64,000 nucleotides of DNA from Sphingomonas sp. DG1-23 (GTDB lineage: Bacteria > Pseudomonadota > Alphaproteobacteria > Sphingomonadales > Sphingomonadaceae). Below are positions 1 to 11,535 of the stretch, one piece after another. Under the pieces are notes generated by a model. It was not told the origin of the DNA, did no database searches, and was given only the letters and a program-made list of their open reading frames with translations. The first letter of the stretch is position 1. Every line of letters starts with the position of its first letter. A program made the position numbers and the translations under genes. The stretch lies in NCBI RefSeq assembly GCF_030730875.1, contig NZ_JAVAMA010000001.1, forward strand, positions 434,001 through 498,000, given 5' to 3'.

Positions 1-1090
1 CCAGATTGGCGTCGACGCCGGGCTTCACGATCGCCTGGACCTGAAACATGCCGAGCTGCGCCATCGACTGGATGCCGGCCGAGACCTGCACCGCGAGCTT
101 TTCCTTGCGGACCAGGGCATTGTCGAGCCGCGAGCTGGCGAGGCCGCCGAGCACGTCGCCGAATACGTCGAGCGGCACCGAATCGGGATCGTTGAGACCG
201 GGCACCGCCCAGGTGCGCAACACCATCGTCGCGGCGACGCGGTCCTTCATCACCACGGTCTTGGCCTGGGGCAGCGTCGGCACCTCGACCTTGGGAAGCA
301 CGCTTTTCGGCCCGGCGGGGATCGCGGCGAAATATTTCTCGACCAGCGGCCGCGCTTCCTTCGCGTCGACGTCGCCGGCGAGCACCAGCACCGCGTTGTT
401 CGGGCCGTAATGCGCGCGGAACCAGTTCTTGACGTCGTCGAGGCTGGCCGCGTCGAGATCGGCCATCGAGCCGATCACGTTATGACCATAAGGACTGCCC
501 GCGAGCAGCTCCTCGAGCAATTTGTAATAGACGAGGCCATAGGGCCGGTTGTCGCCCTGGCGCTTCTCGTTCTGGACGACGCCGCGCTGCTCGTCGAGCA
601 CGCCTTGCGTGATCGCGCCGAGCAGATAGCCCATCCGGTCGCTCTCGAGGAACAGCGCGCGGTCGAGCGCCGGGCGCGGCACGGTCTCGAAATAATTGGT
701 GCGATCGAAGCTGGTGGTGCCGTTGAAATCGGTCGCGCCGACCTGCTTGAGAGGCTCGAAGAAATCGCCGGGCGCATTCTCCGAGCCGTTGAACATCAGA
801 TGTTCGAACAGATGCGCGAAGCCGGTCTTGCCCTTCGGCTCGTGCTTCGAGCCGACGTCGTACCAGGTCGAGACCGCGACGATCGGCGCCTTGCGATCGG
901 TGTGTACGATGACGCGAAGGCCGTTCGGGAGGGTGAATTCCTCATAGGGGATGTCGACGCGCTTCACGAGCTCGGCGACCGGCACCGGCTTCGCCGTCGA
1001 CGCGGCGGCGACCTGCTGGGCGGCGGCGGGCGAGGAAGCGGTGGCCAGCGCGATCGTGGCCGCGCTGCAATACATCAGGAACGACTTCAT
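1..1090 (-). CDS. M16 family zinc peptidase (3' end beyond window)
   Basis: This is a secreted insulinase/pitrilysin-type metallopeptidase that probably degrades peptides in the periplasm. The ATG at 1090 opens a protein with a signal peptide (about residues 1-25, ending AAAQQ). The inverted zinc motif HLFEH (HxxEH) lies near residues 93-97, inside the family context GFAHLFEHLMFNGSEN. The following GTTSFDRTNYFETVP region is also typical of M16 proteins. About 363 codons are present, and the C-terminal part lies beyond position 1. The gene diverges from the M28 peptidase at 1238, so the 147-base gap probably carries both promoters. A G-rich stretch (GGGGGAAG) sits about ten bases before the ATG. 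The family call is secure; the substrate is unknown. Confidence 0.9.
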   Translation of the reverse strand, partial: MKSFLMYCSAATIALATASSPAAAQQVAAASTAKPVPVAELVKRVDIPYEEFTLPNGLRVIVHTDRKAPIVAVSTWYDVGSKHEPKGKTGFAHLFEHLMFNGSENAPGDFFEPLKQVGATDFNGTTSFDRTNYFETVPRPALDRALFLESDRMGYLLGAITQGVLDEQRGVVQNEKRQGDNRPYGLVYYKLLEELLAGSPYGHNVIGSMADLDAASLDDVKNWFRAHYGPNNAVLVLAGDVDAKEARPLVEKYFAAIPAGPKSVLPKVEVPTLPQAKTVVMKDRVAATMVLRTWAVPGLNDPDSVPLDVFGDVLGGLASSRLDNALVRKEKLAVQVSAGIQSMAQLGMFQVQAIVKPGVDANL

Positions 1091-1237
1091 GTTGGTGATC
1101 TTCCCCCGGGGAGCATCGATGTCGGCGCCGAACATAGCGAGGACAGTAACCGCTGCAACCGAATCCGTAGGCGCTTGCAGCCGATCGCTTTTCGGCTAGC
1201 GTGCACCGGCCGACGCCTTTCGAAAGACCCTCCGCAG

Positions 1238-2881
1238 ATGCGCGTTCCGATGCTCCTCGCCGGGCTGTTGCTCGCCGCCGCGCCGCTCGCCGCGCATCCG
1301 CAGGCGACGCCCGAAGAACCGCAGTTCAGCGCCGCGGAGGTCCGCAAGCACGTCACCTTCCTCGCCGACGACCGGCTCGAGGGCCGCGATGCGGGCACGC
1401 CGGGGCACGAGATCGCCGCGCGCTACGTCGCCGAGCAATTCGCCGCGCTGGGACTCAAGCCCGGCGGCACCGATGGCTGGTTCCAGCAAGTATCGCTCGC
1501 CGAATATGGCCTCGACGACCGCCATCCCGCCGCGCTGCGGATCGGAAAGCACGCCTTCGTCAACGGCGCCAACGTGCTGATCGCTCCCTCGCCGCGCTTC
1601 GGCACCGCCACCCAGACGGTGACCGGCGACGCGGTGTTCGTCGGCTATGGGATCGAGGCGCCCGATCTCGGCTATCAGGATTATGCCGGGCTCGACCTGC
1701 GCGGCAAGTTCGCAGTGATGCTGGTGGGCACGCCCAGGGGGCTGCCGCGCGCAGCGGCCGCGCGGATCAACGGCGAACGCGCACGCAGCGCCGCGAAACA
1801 CGGCGCGATCGGCGTGCTGTACCTTGTCGGGCCGGACGACGAAATGCTGTGGCGCGCCGCCGCGAACACCGTTCCCGACAACACCACCAAATGGCTGAGC
1901 GACGAAGGGTTTCCCGACGGACAGGATCCCGGCGTGCAGATCGGCGCCTATCTCGACGAGACCGCGGCGGGGGCGCTGTTCGCCGGTGCGCAAAAACGGG
2001 TGGAGGAAGTGTTCGCCGCCGCCGCTCTGCCCGAAGCCCGGATCAAAGGCTTCGCGCTCGAGCAACGCGCGACGCTGGCGCGGACCAGCAAGGTGAAGGC
2101 GTATCGCAGCCCGAACGTGATCGGCGTGGTGCCGGGATCGGACCCGGCGCTGGCAGATCAATATGTCGTGCTGAGCGCGCATCTCGACCATGTCGGCCGC
2201 GATCCGCATCTGCCCGGGGACAAGGTCCACAATGGCGCGATGGACAACGCCGCCGGGGTCGCGACGATGCTCGAGGCGGCGCGGGCGTTCGCGAAGGCGA
2301 GGACTCGCCCCAGGCGCTCGATCCTGTTCGTCGCGCTGACCGCAGAGGAGGACGGGCTGCTCGGCTCGAGCTATCTCGCCCGCCATCCGGTGACCGGCAC
2401 GGGTCGCCTGGTCGCCGACGTCAATCTCGACATGCCGATCCTGCTCTACGACTTTCAGGACGTGATCGCGTTCGGCGGCGAGCATTCGACGATGGGCGAG
2501 GTGGTCGCGCGCGCCGGTGCGCGGATGGGCGTGCGCGTCTCGCCCGATCCGATGCCCGAGGAGCAGTTCTTCGAGCGCTCGGACCATTTCAACTTCGTCA
2601 AGGCGGGGGTGCCCTCGATCTTCCTGATGACCGGCTTCGCGAATGGCGGCGAGAAGGCGTTCCGCGATTTTCTCGCGAACAACTACCACCAGCCGTCTGA
2701 TCAGATCGACCTGCCGTTCGACTGGGAGGCGGGCGCGAAGTTCGCGCGGCTCAACTACTGGATCGCTCGCGAAGTGGCCGATGCGCCCGAGGCGCCGCGC
2801 TGGTACGAGGGCAACGCCTTCGGCAACCGTTACGCTCCCGGTGCGCCGCGGGCGCCGCGGCCGGCGAAGACGGGAGGCTGA
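1238..2881 (+). CDS. Secreted M28 family metallopeptidase with PA domain
   Basis: This is a 547-residue zinc aminopeptidase-type hydrolase. The start MRVPMLLAGLLL gives a clean signal peptide of about 19 residues; the reading frame is open further upstream but only into non-conserved sequence. A protease-associated (PA) domain spans roughly residues 120-260. The M28 domain follows, with metal and catalytic motifs in the expected order: SAHLDHVG (about 313), DNAAGV (about 334), TAEEDG (about 367), NLDMP (about 395) and ERSDHFNF (about 447). It probably acts outside the cytoplasm on peptides. It diverges from the M16 peptidase, so two exported peptidases share one promoter region. Family membership is clear; substrate specificity cannot be read. 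Confidence 0.92.
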   Translation: MRVPMLLAGLLLAAAPLAAHPQATPEEPQFSAAEVRKHVTFLADDRLEGRDAGTPGHEIAARYVAEQFAALGLKPGGTDGWFQQVSLAEYGLDDRHPAALRIGKHAFVNGANVLIAPSPRFGTATQTVTGDAVFVGYGIEAPDLGYQDYAGLDLRGKFAVMLVGTPRGLPRAAAARINGERARSAAKHGAIGVLYLVGPDDEMLWRAAANTVPDNTTKWLSDEGFPDGQDPGVQIGAYLDETAAGALFAGAQKRVEEVFAAAALPEARIKGFALEQRATLARTSKVKAYRSPNVIGVVPGSDPALADQYVVLSAHLDHVGRDPHLPGDKVHNGAMDNAAGVATMLEAARAFAKARTRPRRSILFVALTAEEDGLLGSSYLARHPVTGTGRLVADVNLDMPILLYDFQDVIAFGGEHSTMGEVVARAGARMGVRVSPDPMPEEQFFERSDHFNFVKAGVPSIFLMTGFANGGEKAFRDFLANNYHQPSDQIDLPFDWEAGAKFARLNYWIAREVADAPEAPRWYEGNAFGNRYAPGAPRAPRPAKTGG

Positions 2882-2887
2882 GCGGGC

Positions 2888-2916
2888 CTTGTGTTGCACA
2901 ATGGCAACACTACATC
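2888..2916 (+). promoter_or_regulatory. Possible heat-shock (RpoH) promoter of clpB with internal palindrome
   Basis: CTTG at 2888-2891 is followed after 18 bases by CTACAT at 2910-2915. This resembles the alphaproteobacterial RpoH pattern of CTTG, 17-18 bases, then CYTATNT. Between the two elements lies a perfect inverted repeat, GTGTTGC-N6-GCAACAC (2891-2910). ClpB genes are classic RpoH targets, which supports the reading, but the -10 match is imperfect. Confidence 0.45.
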
Positions 2917-2941
2917 GCCTGCGTAATCAACAGGGGCCAGC

Positions 2942-5521
<2,580 letters not shown>

Positions 5522-5529
5522 TGCCAACT

Positions 5530-5618
5530 CCTCTCCCCTTGATAGGGGAGAGGGCCCAGCTCCGATCAAGGCTCTTTGAGCCCAAGTCTGCGCAACCCTC
5601 CCCCTTGACGGGACGAGG
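5530..5618. repeat. Intergenic palindromic repeat pair, CTCTCCCCTTG family
   Basis: CCTCTCCCCT-TGAT-AGGGGAGAGG (5530-5553) is a perfect 10-bp-arm palindrome just after clpB. A second, imperfect CCCTCCCCCTTGACGGGACGAGGG follows at about 5593-5618. Related elements occur at 25639, 54721 and 56901. It may also act as a weak transcription end for clpB, although no T-run follows. Confidence 0.75.
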
Positions 5619-5640
5619 GACGATGGATGCTAATCTCGTC

Positions 5641-5907
5641 TCAGCAGCCGGCCTGGCGCTGGCAGGTGTTGGTCTGCGAACGCTCGACATTCTGGCGGTC
5701 GAGCGCGCGCTGCTCGGCCCATTGCGCGCGGGTCATGCAGACCTTGCGCGACTGAAGGCGGCTGCCGAGAACCTCCTCCTTCTTGCAGATGACCTCATTG
5801 GGGTCGCGTGTCTTGGGCTTGGCGCCTTCCTGCGCCGCCGCCAACGAGGCGCCGGCCAGTGAGAAAAGAGATACCGCGACGATTGCGGCTGCAGAGGTAC
5901 GGATCAT
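5641..5907 (-). CDS. Small secreted protein, function unknown
   Basis: This 88-residue protein begins with a signal peptide (MIRTSAAAIVAVSLFSLAGA, cleavage near ASLAAAQ). The mature part is short and charged, with three cysteines (about positions 41, 57 and 82) and a terminal Cys. The recognisable stretch DPNEVICKKEEVLGSRL is followed by RKVCMTRAQWAEQ. I believe similar short proteins are common in sphingomonads, but I know no function for them. It stands alone, with a repeat downstream of it on its own strand and the TPR-sulfotransferase further up on the same strand. Confidence 0.8.
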   Translation of the reverse strand: MIRTSAAAIVAVSLFSLAGASLAAAQEGAKPKTRDPNEVICKKEEVLGSRLQSRKVCMTRAQWAEQRALDRQNVERSQTNTCQRQAGC

Positions 5908-5987
5908 GACACGCTTTCCACAAGAAAGCCGCCCGACAGCGGCAACGTGCGCGGATTTTGTGCCCGATCGCGCGCCGAGTCCAGTAC

Positions 5988-8000
5988 TCAGAGCCTATAG
6001 CCGAACTTCTCGGCCCACGGGGCCAACACGGGGAGCACCGGCTCGAGATGCGCACGATAGCGATGCCAGCGGCCGGCGGCGCGCTTGTAGATCGGCTCGG
6101 TCACTTGCGAATAGCTGGCGGTGGTGATCAGCCCGCGCGATCGGGCGGTGCGACTATGGTCGAGCGCCCCGGCGTGCCATTCGAGACCCAGCCAGTCGAA
6201 CAGCGGGCACACCTCGGCTTCCATGTTCTCGATCAGGCGCTCGTAGACGATCGCGTGTGCCGCGACCGGGAACAGCGCGTTCGCGCGTTCCCAATGGCTG
6301 AAACTCAGATCGTAGAGTGCGGCGGCGTCCTCCAGCCGCAGAAAGTTCGACATCGCGCGGTTGAGCTTGAAATTGCTCATGAAACAGCTGAGCAGCACGT
6401 CGCACGGATGGCGGAGCGCGAGGATGAACCGCGCGTCGGGGAACAGCCGCTTGATCAGCGGCACCTTGTTGAGGAACAGCGGCGACTTGTCGATCAGCAT
6501 GCGGCCGGGCGCGAGCGGCGCGATCCTGGCGACCTCGTCGAAATAGCGCGCCCGCGCCGCGGCGATTTCGCCTGCATTCATTGTCGCCAGCTTCGCGAAG
6601 CCGCCGATCGCCTCGTCGACCAAATTGAGCGCCGGCTTCTCCTCGAGAACCACCGTGTCCGGATGCCCCATCAGGATGGTGTCGAGCAACGTGGTGCCCG
6701 AACGGGGAAAACCGACGAGGAACACCGGCGCGGGATGCTCCGGCGACGGCACGTCGCGGGTCCAGCCGGCGACCCATTCGGGAGTCATCGTCGCCAGTTC
6801 GGCACGCAATTCATCGCGCAGCGTGGCAGCGTGTTTGAGCGGCTCTGAAGGGTCCGCCGCATGTCGCCGCGCAGTCTCGTCGAACCATTCGAAGGCTTCG
6901 TCGGTGCGGCCGAGGCGGTCGAGCAAGGTCGCCTTCAGATGCGCGGTGCGTTCGGGTTCGATGTCGGGAGGCACGAGCGCCAACGACGCAAGGCCTTCCC
7001 CGAACCGTTTGGCGCGACGATGCTCGAGCGCACGCAGGAAGCTCAGCGTGCCGACATCGAGGTGATTGCCCTCCGCCCGCGCGATCAGCGGCGCGAACTC
7101 CTCCTCGCGATTGGTGTGCTCGTACTGGATCGCCAGCCCGAGCCACGCGTCGCGCCACGACGGATCGAGATCGAGCACGCGGAGATAGGCGGTTTCGGCC
7201 TTCGCCGTCTCCAGCGCCACGCCATATTCCACCGCGAGCTCGAACTGCATGCCGGCATTCGCCGGATCGCGGTGCACCGCCGCCTCGATCACCGGCAACG
7301 CCTCCGCATTGCGACCCTCGGCCTTCAGCAGGGCGTAGAGTTCGTGCAGGACGTGCGGGTCCTCGGGAAAATCCGTGGCCGCGGTGCGCAGGATCGCTTC
7401 GGCATCGCTTGATCGTCCGGCAGTCCGCAAGGCCACGGCGAGGTTGACGCGTGTCGGCGCCGCGCGGGGATCGAGCGCGACTGCCTGTTCCAGCGCGGCG
7501 ATGCTGCCGGGAAAATCCCCCAGCGCCGAGCGGGCATTGCCGAGATTGTTCCAGCTCTCGAAATCCTGAGGGGCGCGCGCGAGGACGAATTCATAGGCTT
7601 GCGCGGCCTCGGCGAACCGATCGAGCGACAGCGCGAGAAAACCGCGATAGCGTGCGACCCGCAACGTCGGATCGGCAGAGGCCAGTTCCTGCGTCGCCAC
7701 GTCGAGCGCAGCTTCGCGATCGCCCACATCGATCAGCACGGCGATCAGATTGCAGGCGATCGTCATGTCGCCCGGACGGGCGCGATGCGCGAGGCGAAGC
7801 TGACCGCCCGCGCCCGCGAGGTCGCCCGCGCGCGCCGACAGCATTCCGAGAAAGGCGTGGAGCGGGGCGGGATCGGCGCTGCCGGGAACGGCGCCTTCGG
7901 CAAGCGTCCGGGCGCGGACAAGGTCTCCCGCCTGCGCGGCGCGCACCGCTTCGCGGAGCGCCTCTGCGGTATTTGGGTCGAGCGTGGGTGCGGTTGCCAT
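5988..8000 (-). CDS. TPR-repeat sulfotransferase family protein
   Basis: This protein of about 670 residues has an N-terminal half built of tetratricopeptide repeats (roughly residues 15-390). The C-terminal half is a sulfotransferase domain. The 5'-phosphosulfate (PAPS) binding motif is visible as VGFPRSGTTLLDT (about residue 430), preceded by the usual hydrophobic strand. A later RFILALRHPCDVLLS region matches the 3'-phosphate binding part. Such proteins are thought to sulfate peptides or glycans, but the acceptor is not known. The start chosen is ATG at 8000 (MATAPTLDPN). An upstream in-frame start at 8036 would add a basic stretch that does not look conserved. The neighbours give no pathway. 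Confidence 0.88.
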   Translation of the reverse strand: MATAPTLDPNTAEALREAVRAAQAGDLVRARTLAEGAVPGSADPAPLHAFLGMLSARAGDLAGAGGQLRLAHRARPGDMTIACNLIAVLIDVGDREAALDVATQELASADPTLRVARYRGFLALSLDRFAEAAQAYEFVLARAPQDFESWNNLGNARSALGDFPGSIAALEQAVALDPRAAPTRVNLAVALRTAGRSSDAEAILRTAATDFPEDPHVLHELYALLKAEGRNAEALPVIEAAVHRDPANAGMQFELAVEYGVALETAKAETAYLRVLDLDPSWRDAWLGLAIQYEHTNREEEFAPLIARAEGNHLDVGTLSFLRALEHRRAKRFGEGLASLALVPPDIEPERTAHLKATLLDRLGRTDEAFEWFDETARRHAADPSEPLKHAATLRDELRAELATMTPEWVAGWTRDVPSPEHPAPVFLVGFPRSGTTLLDTILMGHPDTVVLEEKPALNLVDEAIGGFAKLATMNAGEIAAARARYFDEVARIAPLAPGRMLIDKSPLFLNKVPLIKRLFPDARFILALRHPCDVLLSCFMSNFKLNRAMSNFLRLEDAAALYDLSFSHWERANALFPVAAHAIVYERLIENMEAEVCPLFDWLGLEWHAGALDHSRTARSRGLITTASYSQVTEPIYKRAAGRWHRYRAHLEPVLPVLAPWAEKFGYRL

Positions 8001-8045
8001 CGCTTTGCTATGAACCGGCAGGCGCGGCCGGCGCAAGCTGCCACG

Positions 8046-8078
8046 AAAAAGGGGCGGCCAGCTCGCGCCGACCGCCCC
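8046..8078 (-). terminator. Rho-independent terminator of the TonB-dependent receptor gene
   Basis: Read on the minus strand, GGGGCGGTC and GGCCGCCCC form a stem of about nine pairs with one G-U pair. It is followed directly by TTTTT. It lies about 20 bases past the receptor stop codon at 8098. Confidence 0.8.
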
Positions 8079-8097
8079 GATTTGCGTCTTCCAGAGC

Positions 8098-11000
8098 TTA
8101 GAAGTTCAGGGTCACGCCTGCGAACAGGTAGCGGCCCAGCGCATCATAGGTGCCCGGATAGGTGTTGCCGTTGCACGGACCGGTCGGGCAGAGGTTCGAA
8201 CCTCCGCGGCCGGCATTGCCCGAGGTCACCAGCGGCGGCTCGAGATCGAACAGATTGTTGACGCCGAGACGGAAGGTGTACGCGTCGGTGATCGAGAAGG
8301 TCGCCGCGAGGTCGACATAGTTCATCGCCTTCAGGCGCGTGCCGGGATCATAGTTGAAATCACCCTCGAGGCTCGCCTGATCGGTGGTGGTCTCGGCACG
8401 GACCGGGCCGAGGTGACGCCACTGGACCGACAGGCCGACGCCGCCGTCCATCTGCAGCGTCGCACGCAGCTTGTGGCGCCATTCAGGAAGCGGAGCGCCC
8501 GATTCCGTGGTGCCGCCCACGCTGCAGGTCGGACCGTAAAGGCCGGCGCAGTCATAAGGTGCAGTCAGCCCGTTATCGACCTTGTAGCTGTCGAGATAGG
8601 TGCCGTTCATGTTGAGCGACAGCCGCCCGATGCCACCGAGCTGCATCGAGTAGGACGCGCCCACTTCGATACCCTTGGTCTGCAGCTGGCCGACATTGTT
8701 GGGCAGATCGCGCACGAAACCGCCCGGGGTGAGCCACAGCGAGCCCGCCGCATCGCGGTTGATCAGGTCGCACGACGCAGGCGTGAACGTCGCGGTCGCG
8801 TTGTCGGTGCAGTCCGCGAGGATCGAGTCCTGACCGAACGAACGGATCGCGTCTTCGACCTTGATGTCGAAATAGTCGACCGTCAGCGCGAAGCGCGGGA
8901 CGAAGCTGGGCTGGAAGACCACGCCGAGCGTCTTGGTGGTCGCCTTTTCCGGCTGCAGGTCGGCATTGCCGCCGATCAGACCGTTATACTGGCCGGCCGG
9001 GTTCGCCGCGGTGCCCTGACCGACCACGAAGCCCTGTGCGAGACAGCCATAATTGGTCGCAGTGATCGGACCGATGCCCGCGCACGGATCCTCCGAACCG
9101 TTCAGGCCGACCGTCGCGGTCGAGAACAGCTCCTGGATGTTCGGCGCGCGCACCGCGCGGTTGTAGGTGGCGCGGAAGCGGATGTCGCTGATCGGGGCGA
9201 AATCGACGCCGACCTTGTAGGTGTCGGTGTCGTACTTGCGGTTCGCGCTCGTCTTGTAGGCCGAATGACGATAGCCCGCGTTGAGCGACAGCAGGTCGAT
9301 GAAATTGTCCTGCACCAGCGGGACCTGCGTCTCGGCGAAGACCTCGAACACGCGGAAGTTGCCCGAGATCGGCAAGGTCGCGCCGCCCTGACCGGTCAGA
9401 TCGTTGGTCTGGAAGGCGTTGTCGGTCTTGAGCTCGAGCTCGGTCTTGCGCCACTCGACACCGACGTTGATGCCGACGCCTTCGCTGGCCCACGGGGTCT
9501 GCAGGCCGTAACGGCCCAGCTGACCGGTGAACGAGATGTTCGCCACCTGCTCGGTGGTCTGACCGCTCTGGAAGCCGGTCGCCGAGAGATAGGCGACCGA
9601 TGCCGGGCTCGCTGCGCCGAGGCCGCCGAAGATGTTGTACGGCACGCAGTTGGTGTCGGTGCCGTCGAGCGCCGAGCGGCAGATCGGATTGACGCCGGCG
9701 ACCCGCGGATCGTCGATCACGTCGAGGGCACGCGTCAGGCGGGCCGCCGAGAACTCGTTCGAATAGACCTGCGAGTATTTGACCCGACCGAACTGATAGT
9801 AAGCGTCGTACGACCAGGTCTCGCCCAGGTCGCCCTTCGCGCCGATCACACCGCGATAATTGGTGTGCTGGAGATCCGACTGACGCGGACCGCCTTCGAC
9901 GTTGCGGCGGAGCACCTGGAGATAACCGCGGTTATACGGCGTGCCGGTGATCGGATCGAAGAAAGTGAGCGGCGCCGCACCCGGATTCGGATTGTAGGGC
10001 GCACCGGCTGCGAGCGGGAAATTACCGAGGAAGCCGTTGATCAGATTCTCGGGATTGCCGCAGATCACCGCGAACTGGGCGGCCGAGATCAGCGGGTTGT
10101 CGCAGTTGACGGTCAGCGTGTTGCCGAAATTGCCCGACGGGGCGATCTGGGCGACGGTGCGGTCGTCCATGAACATGAATTCGAGATAGGGCTTGAACGC
10201 CTCGTCGACTTCATAGTTCGCGAAGACGCCCGCGGTGTAGCGCTCGTCCGGACGCTGGAAATAGTTGGTCGGGGCGAAATTGAAGCGAGTCGAGCCCGGC
10301 GCGATGCCGCCGCCCGGCAGGAAGTTGTAAAAGGTCGACGTGCCGCCTTCGAAGACGAGAACGTTGCCTTCGGCCGACGTCGCCGAACCACCGCAGGTCG
10401 GCGCGCCGGCGCCGGTGTTCTGGATGGTGCACGCGCTATAGTCGCGGCGCGACTGGGTGACGGGATTGACCTTGCGGTAGCCGAAATAGGCCATGGCATG
10501 GCCCCGATCGTCGCCGCCGAAGCTGGTGCCGATCGAGAAGGTGGCATCGAACGACGCGCCGTCGACCACGCTCGAATCGGGATAGCCGTAGCCCGCCCGG
10601 CCGAGGGCCGCCTGCGCATCGAGCAGCGGCGGCGTCAGCGTGTTGCGGTTGCTATGCTGGAAGAGGCCGTATTGCGCGTCGAGCCGGAAGCCCTCGAAAT
10701 CGGTGTCGATGATGAAGTTGACGACGCCCGCGACGGCGTCGGCACCGTAGGTCGACGACGCGCCGCCGGTCAGCACTTCGACGCGCTTGAGCATCGAGGC
10801 GGGGATGATGTTGATGTCGGCAGCCGAACCGCTGCTCGGGCTCGGATCGCCCGGCAAAAGGCGCCGGCCGTTGACCATGCTGAGGGTACGGGCGGAGCCG
10901 AGACCGCGAAGATCGACCGTGGCGGTACCGTCCGCGCCGTTCGCCATGCCCGAGGTCTGGCTGGCGAACACTGCCGGCAGCGAGTTGAGCAGATCTTCGA

Positions 11001-11271
11001 CGCGGGTCGTGCCCTGGAGCTTGACGTCCTCGGCACCGACGACGGTGACGGGCGCGGTCGAGCTGATATTGGCCTGCGGAATGCGCGAGCCGGTGACGAC
11101 GATGTCGCCCTGCGGCGACGCTGCATCTTCGGTGGCCTGGCCTTCGACGGGCCCGGCAACCGGTGCTTCGGTCTGCGCCATGGCCGGCGCGGCAAACAAC
11201 GTCCCCGCCAGCATCAGCGCCGACAGCGCCGTGCCGCCGCGCAAACCGCGTGCGATATTGGTTTTCTTCAT
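8098..11271 (-). CDS. TonB-dependent outer-membrane receptor
   Basis: This is a 1,057-residue outer-membrane beta-barrel importer energised by TonB/ExbBD. The ATG at 11271 is preceded by GAGGA and opens a signal peptide ending APAMAQ. The plug domain (about residues 50-190) begins with the Oar/sphingomonad-style IVVTGSRIPQ TonB-box region. It carries the family motifs VEDLLNSLPAV, TVDLRGLG and TLSMVNGRRLLPG. The long barrel ends in TLNF with the terminal Phe needed for insertion. The receptor is larger than most siderophore receptors and has several cysteine-containing loops, as in the sphingomonad receptors assigned to diverse nutrients. The ligand is unknown and no substrate-use genes adjoin it. 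An A/T-rich stretch at about 11460-11520 probably holds its promoter. Confidence 0.95.
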   Translation of the reverse strand: MKKTNIARGLRGGTALSALMLAGTLFAAPAMAQTEAPVAGPVEGQATEDAASPQGDIVVTGSRIPQANISSTAPVTVVGAEDVKLQGTTRVEDLLNSLPAVFASQTSGMANGADGTATVDLRGLGSARTLSMVNGRRLLPGDPSPSSGSAADINIIPASMLKRVEVLTGGASSTYGADAVAGVVNFIIDTDFEGFRLDAQYGLFQHSNRNTLTPPLLDAQAALGRAGYGYPDSSVVDGASFDATFSIGTSFGGDDRGHAMAYFGYRKVNPVTQSRRDYSACTIQNTGAGAPTCGGSATSAEGNVLVFEGGTSTFYNFLPGGGIAPGSTRFNFAPTNYFQRPDERYTAGVFANYEVDEAFKPYLEFMFMDDRTVAQIAPSGNFGNTLTVNCDNPLISAAQFAVICGNPENLINGFLGNFPLAAGAPYNPNPGAAPLTFFDPITGTPYNRGYLQVLRRNVEGGPRQSDLQHTNYRGVIGAKGDLGETWSYDAYYQFGRVKYSQVYSNEFSAARLTRALDVIDDPRVAGVNPICRSALDGTDTNCVPYNIFGGLGAASPASVAYLSATGFQSGQTTEQVANISFTGQLGRYGLQTPWASEGVGINVGVEWRKTELELKTDNAFQTNDLTGQGGATLPISGNFRVFEVFAETQVPLVQDNFIDLLSLNAGYRHSAYKTSANRKYDTDTYKVGVDFAPISDIRFRATYNRAVRAPNIQELFSTATVGLNGSEDPCAGIGPITATNYGCLAQGFVVGQGTAANPAGQYNGLIGGNADLQPEKATTKTLGVVFQPSFVPRFALTVDYFDIKVEDAIRSFGQDSILADCTDNATATFTPASCDLINRDAAGSLWLTPGGFVRDLPNNVGQLQTKGIEVGASYSMQLGGIGRLSLNMNGTYLDSYKVDNGLTAPYDCAGLYGPTCSVGGTTESGAPLPEWRHKLRATLQMDGGVGLSVQWRHLGPVRAETTTDQASLEGDFNYDPGTRLKAMNYVDLAATFSITDAYTFRLGVNNLFDLEPPLVTSGNAGRGGSNLCPTGPCNGNTYPGTYDALGRYLFAGVTLNF

Positions 11272-11535
11272 GCCGTATCCTCGCTTACTTCCGACCGGGT
11301 CCCTGGACCGGCGGCCGGCGTGTCTCCCCGCTCCGCTCGCCGCGCTGTGCACGTGCAAAAGACGAAGCTTGGAGCGTGGGATGAAGCGGCGCTTTGTCGG
11401 TGTAAAGCAGGCATTGGCCTTTGCGCGCGCGTTCCGGGCGCGTGTAACCCAAAAGCCACAGAACGTGTATTATTGTTGCGCAGTATTATCCCGCTTTGCA
11501 CAAAAATAATGCTGCGGTGCGATCAAGGGTTGCGA

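Noticed and set aside
1196..2899. A minus-strand open frame of 567 codons opposite the M28 peptidase
   Set aside because: It mirrors the real gene on the other strand and shows no motif or start signal.
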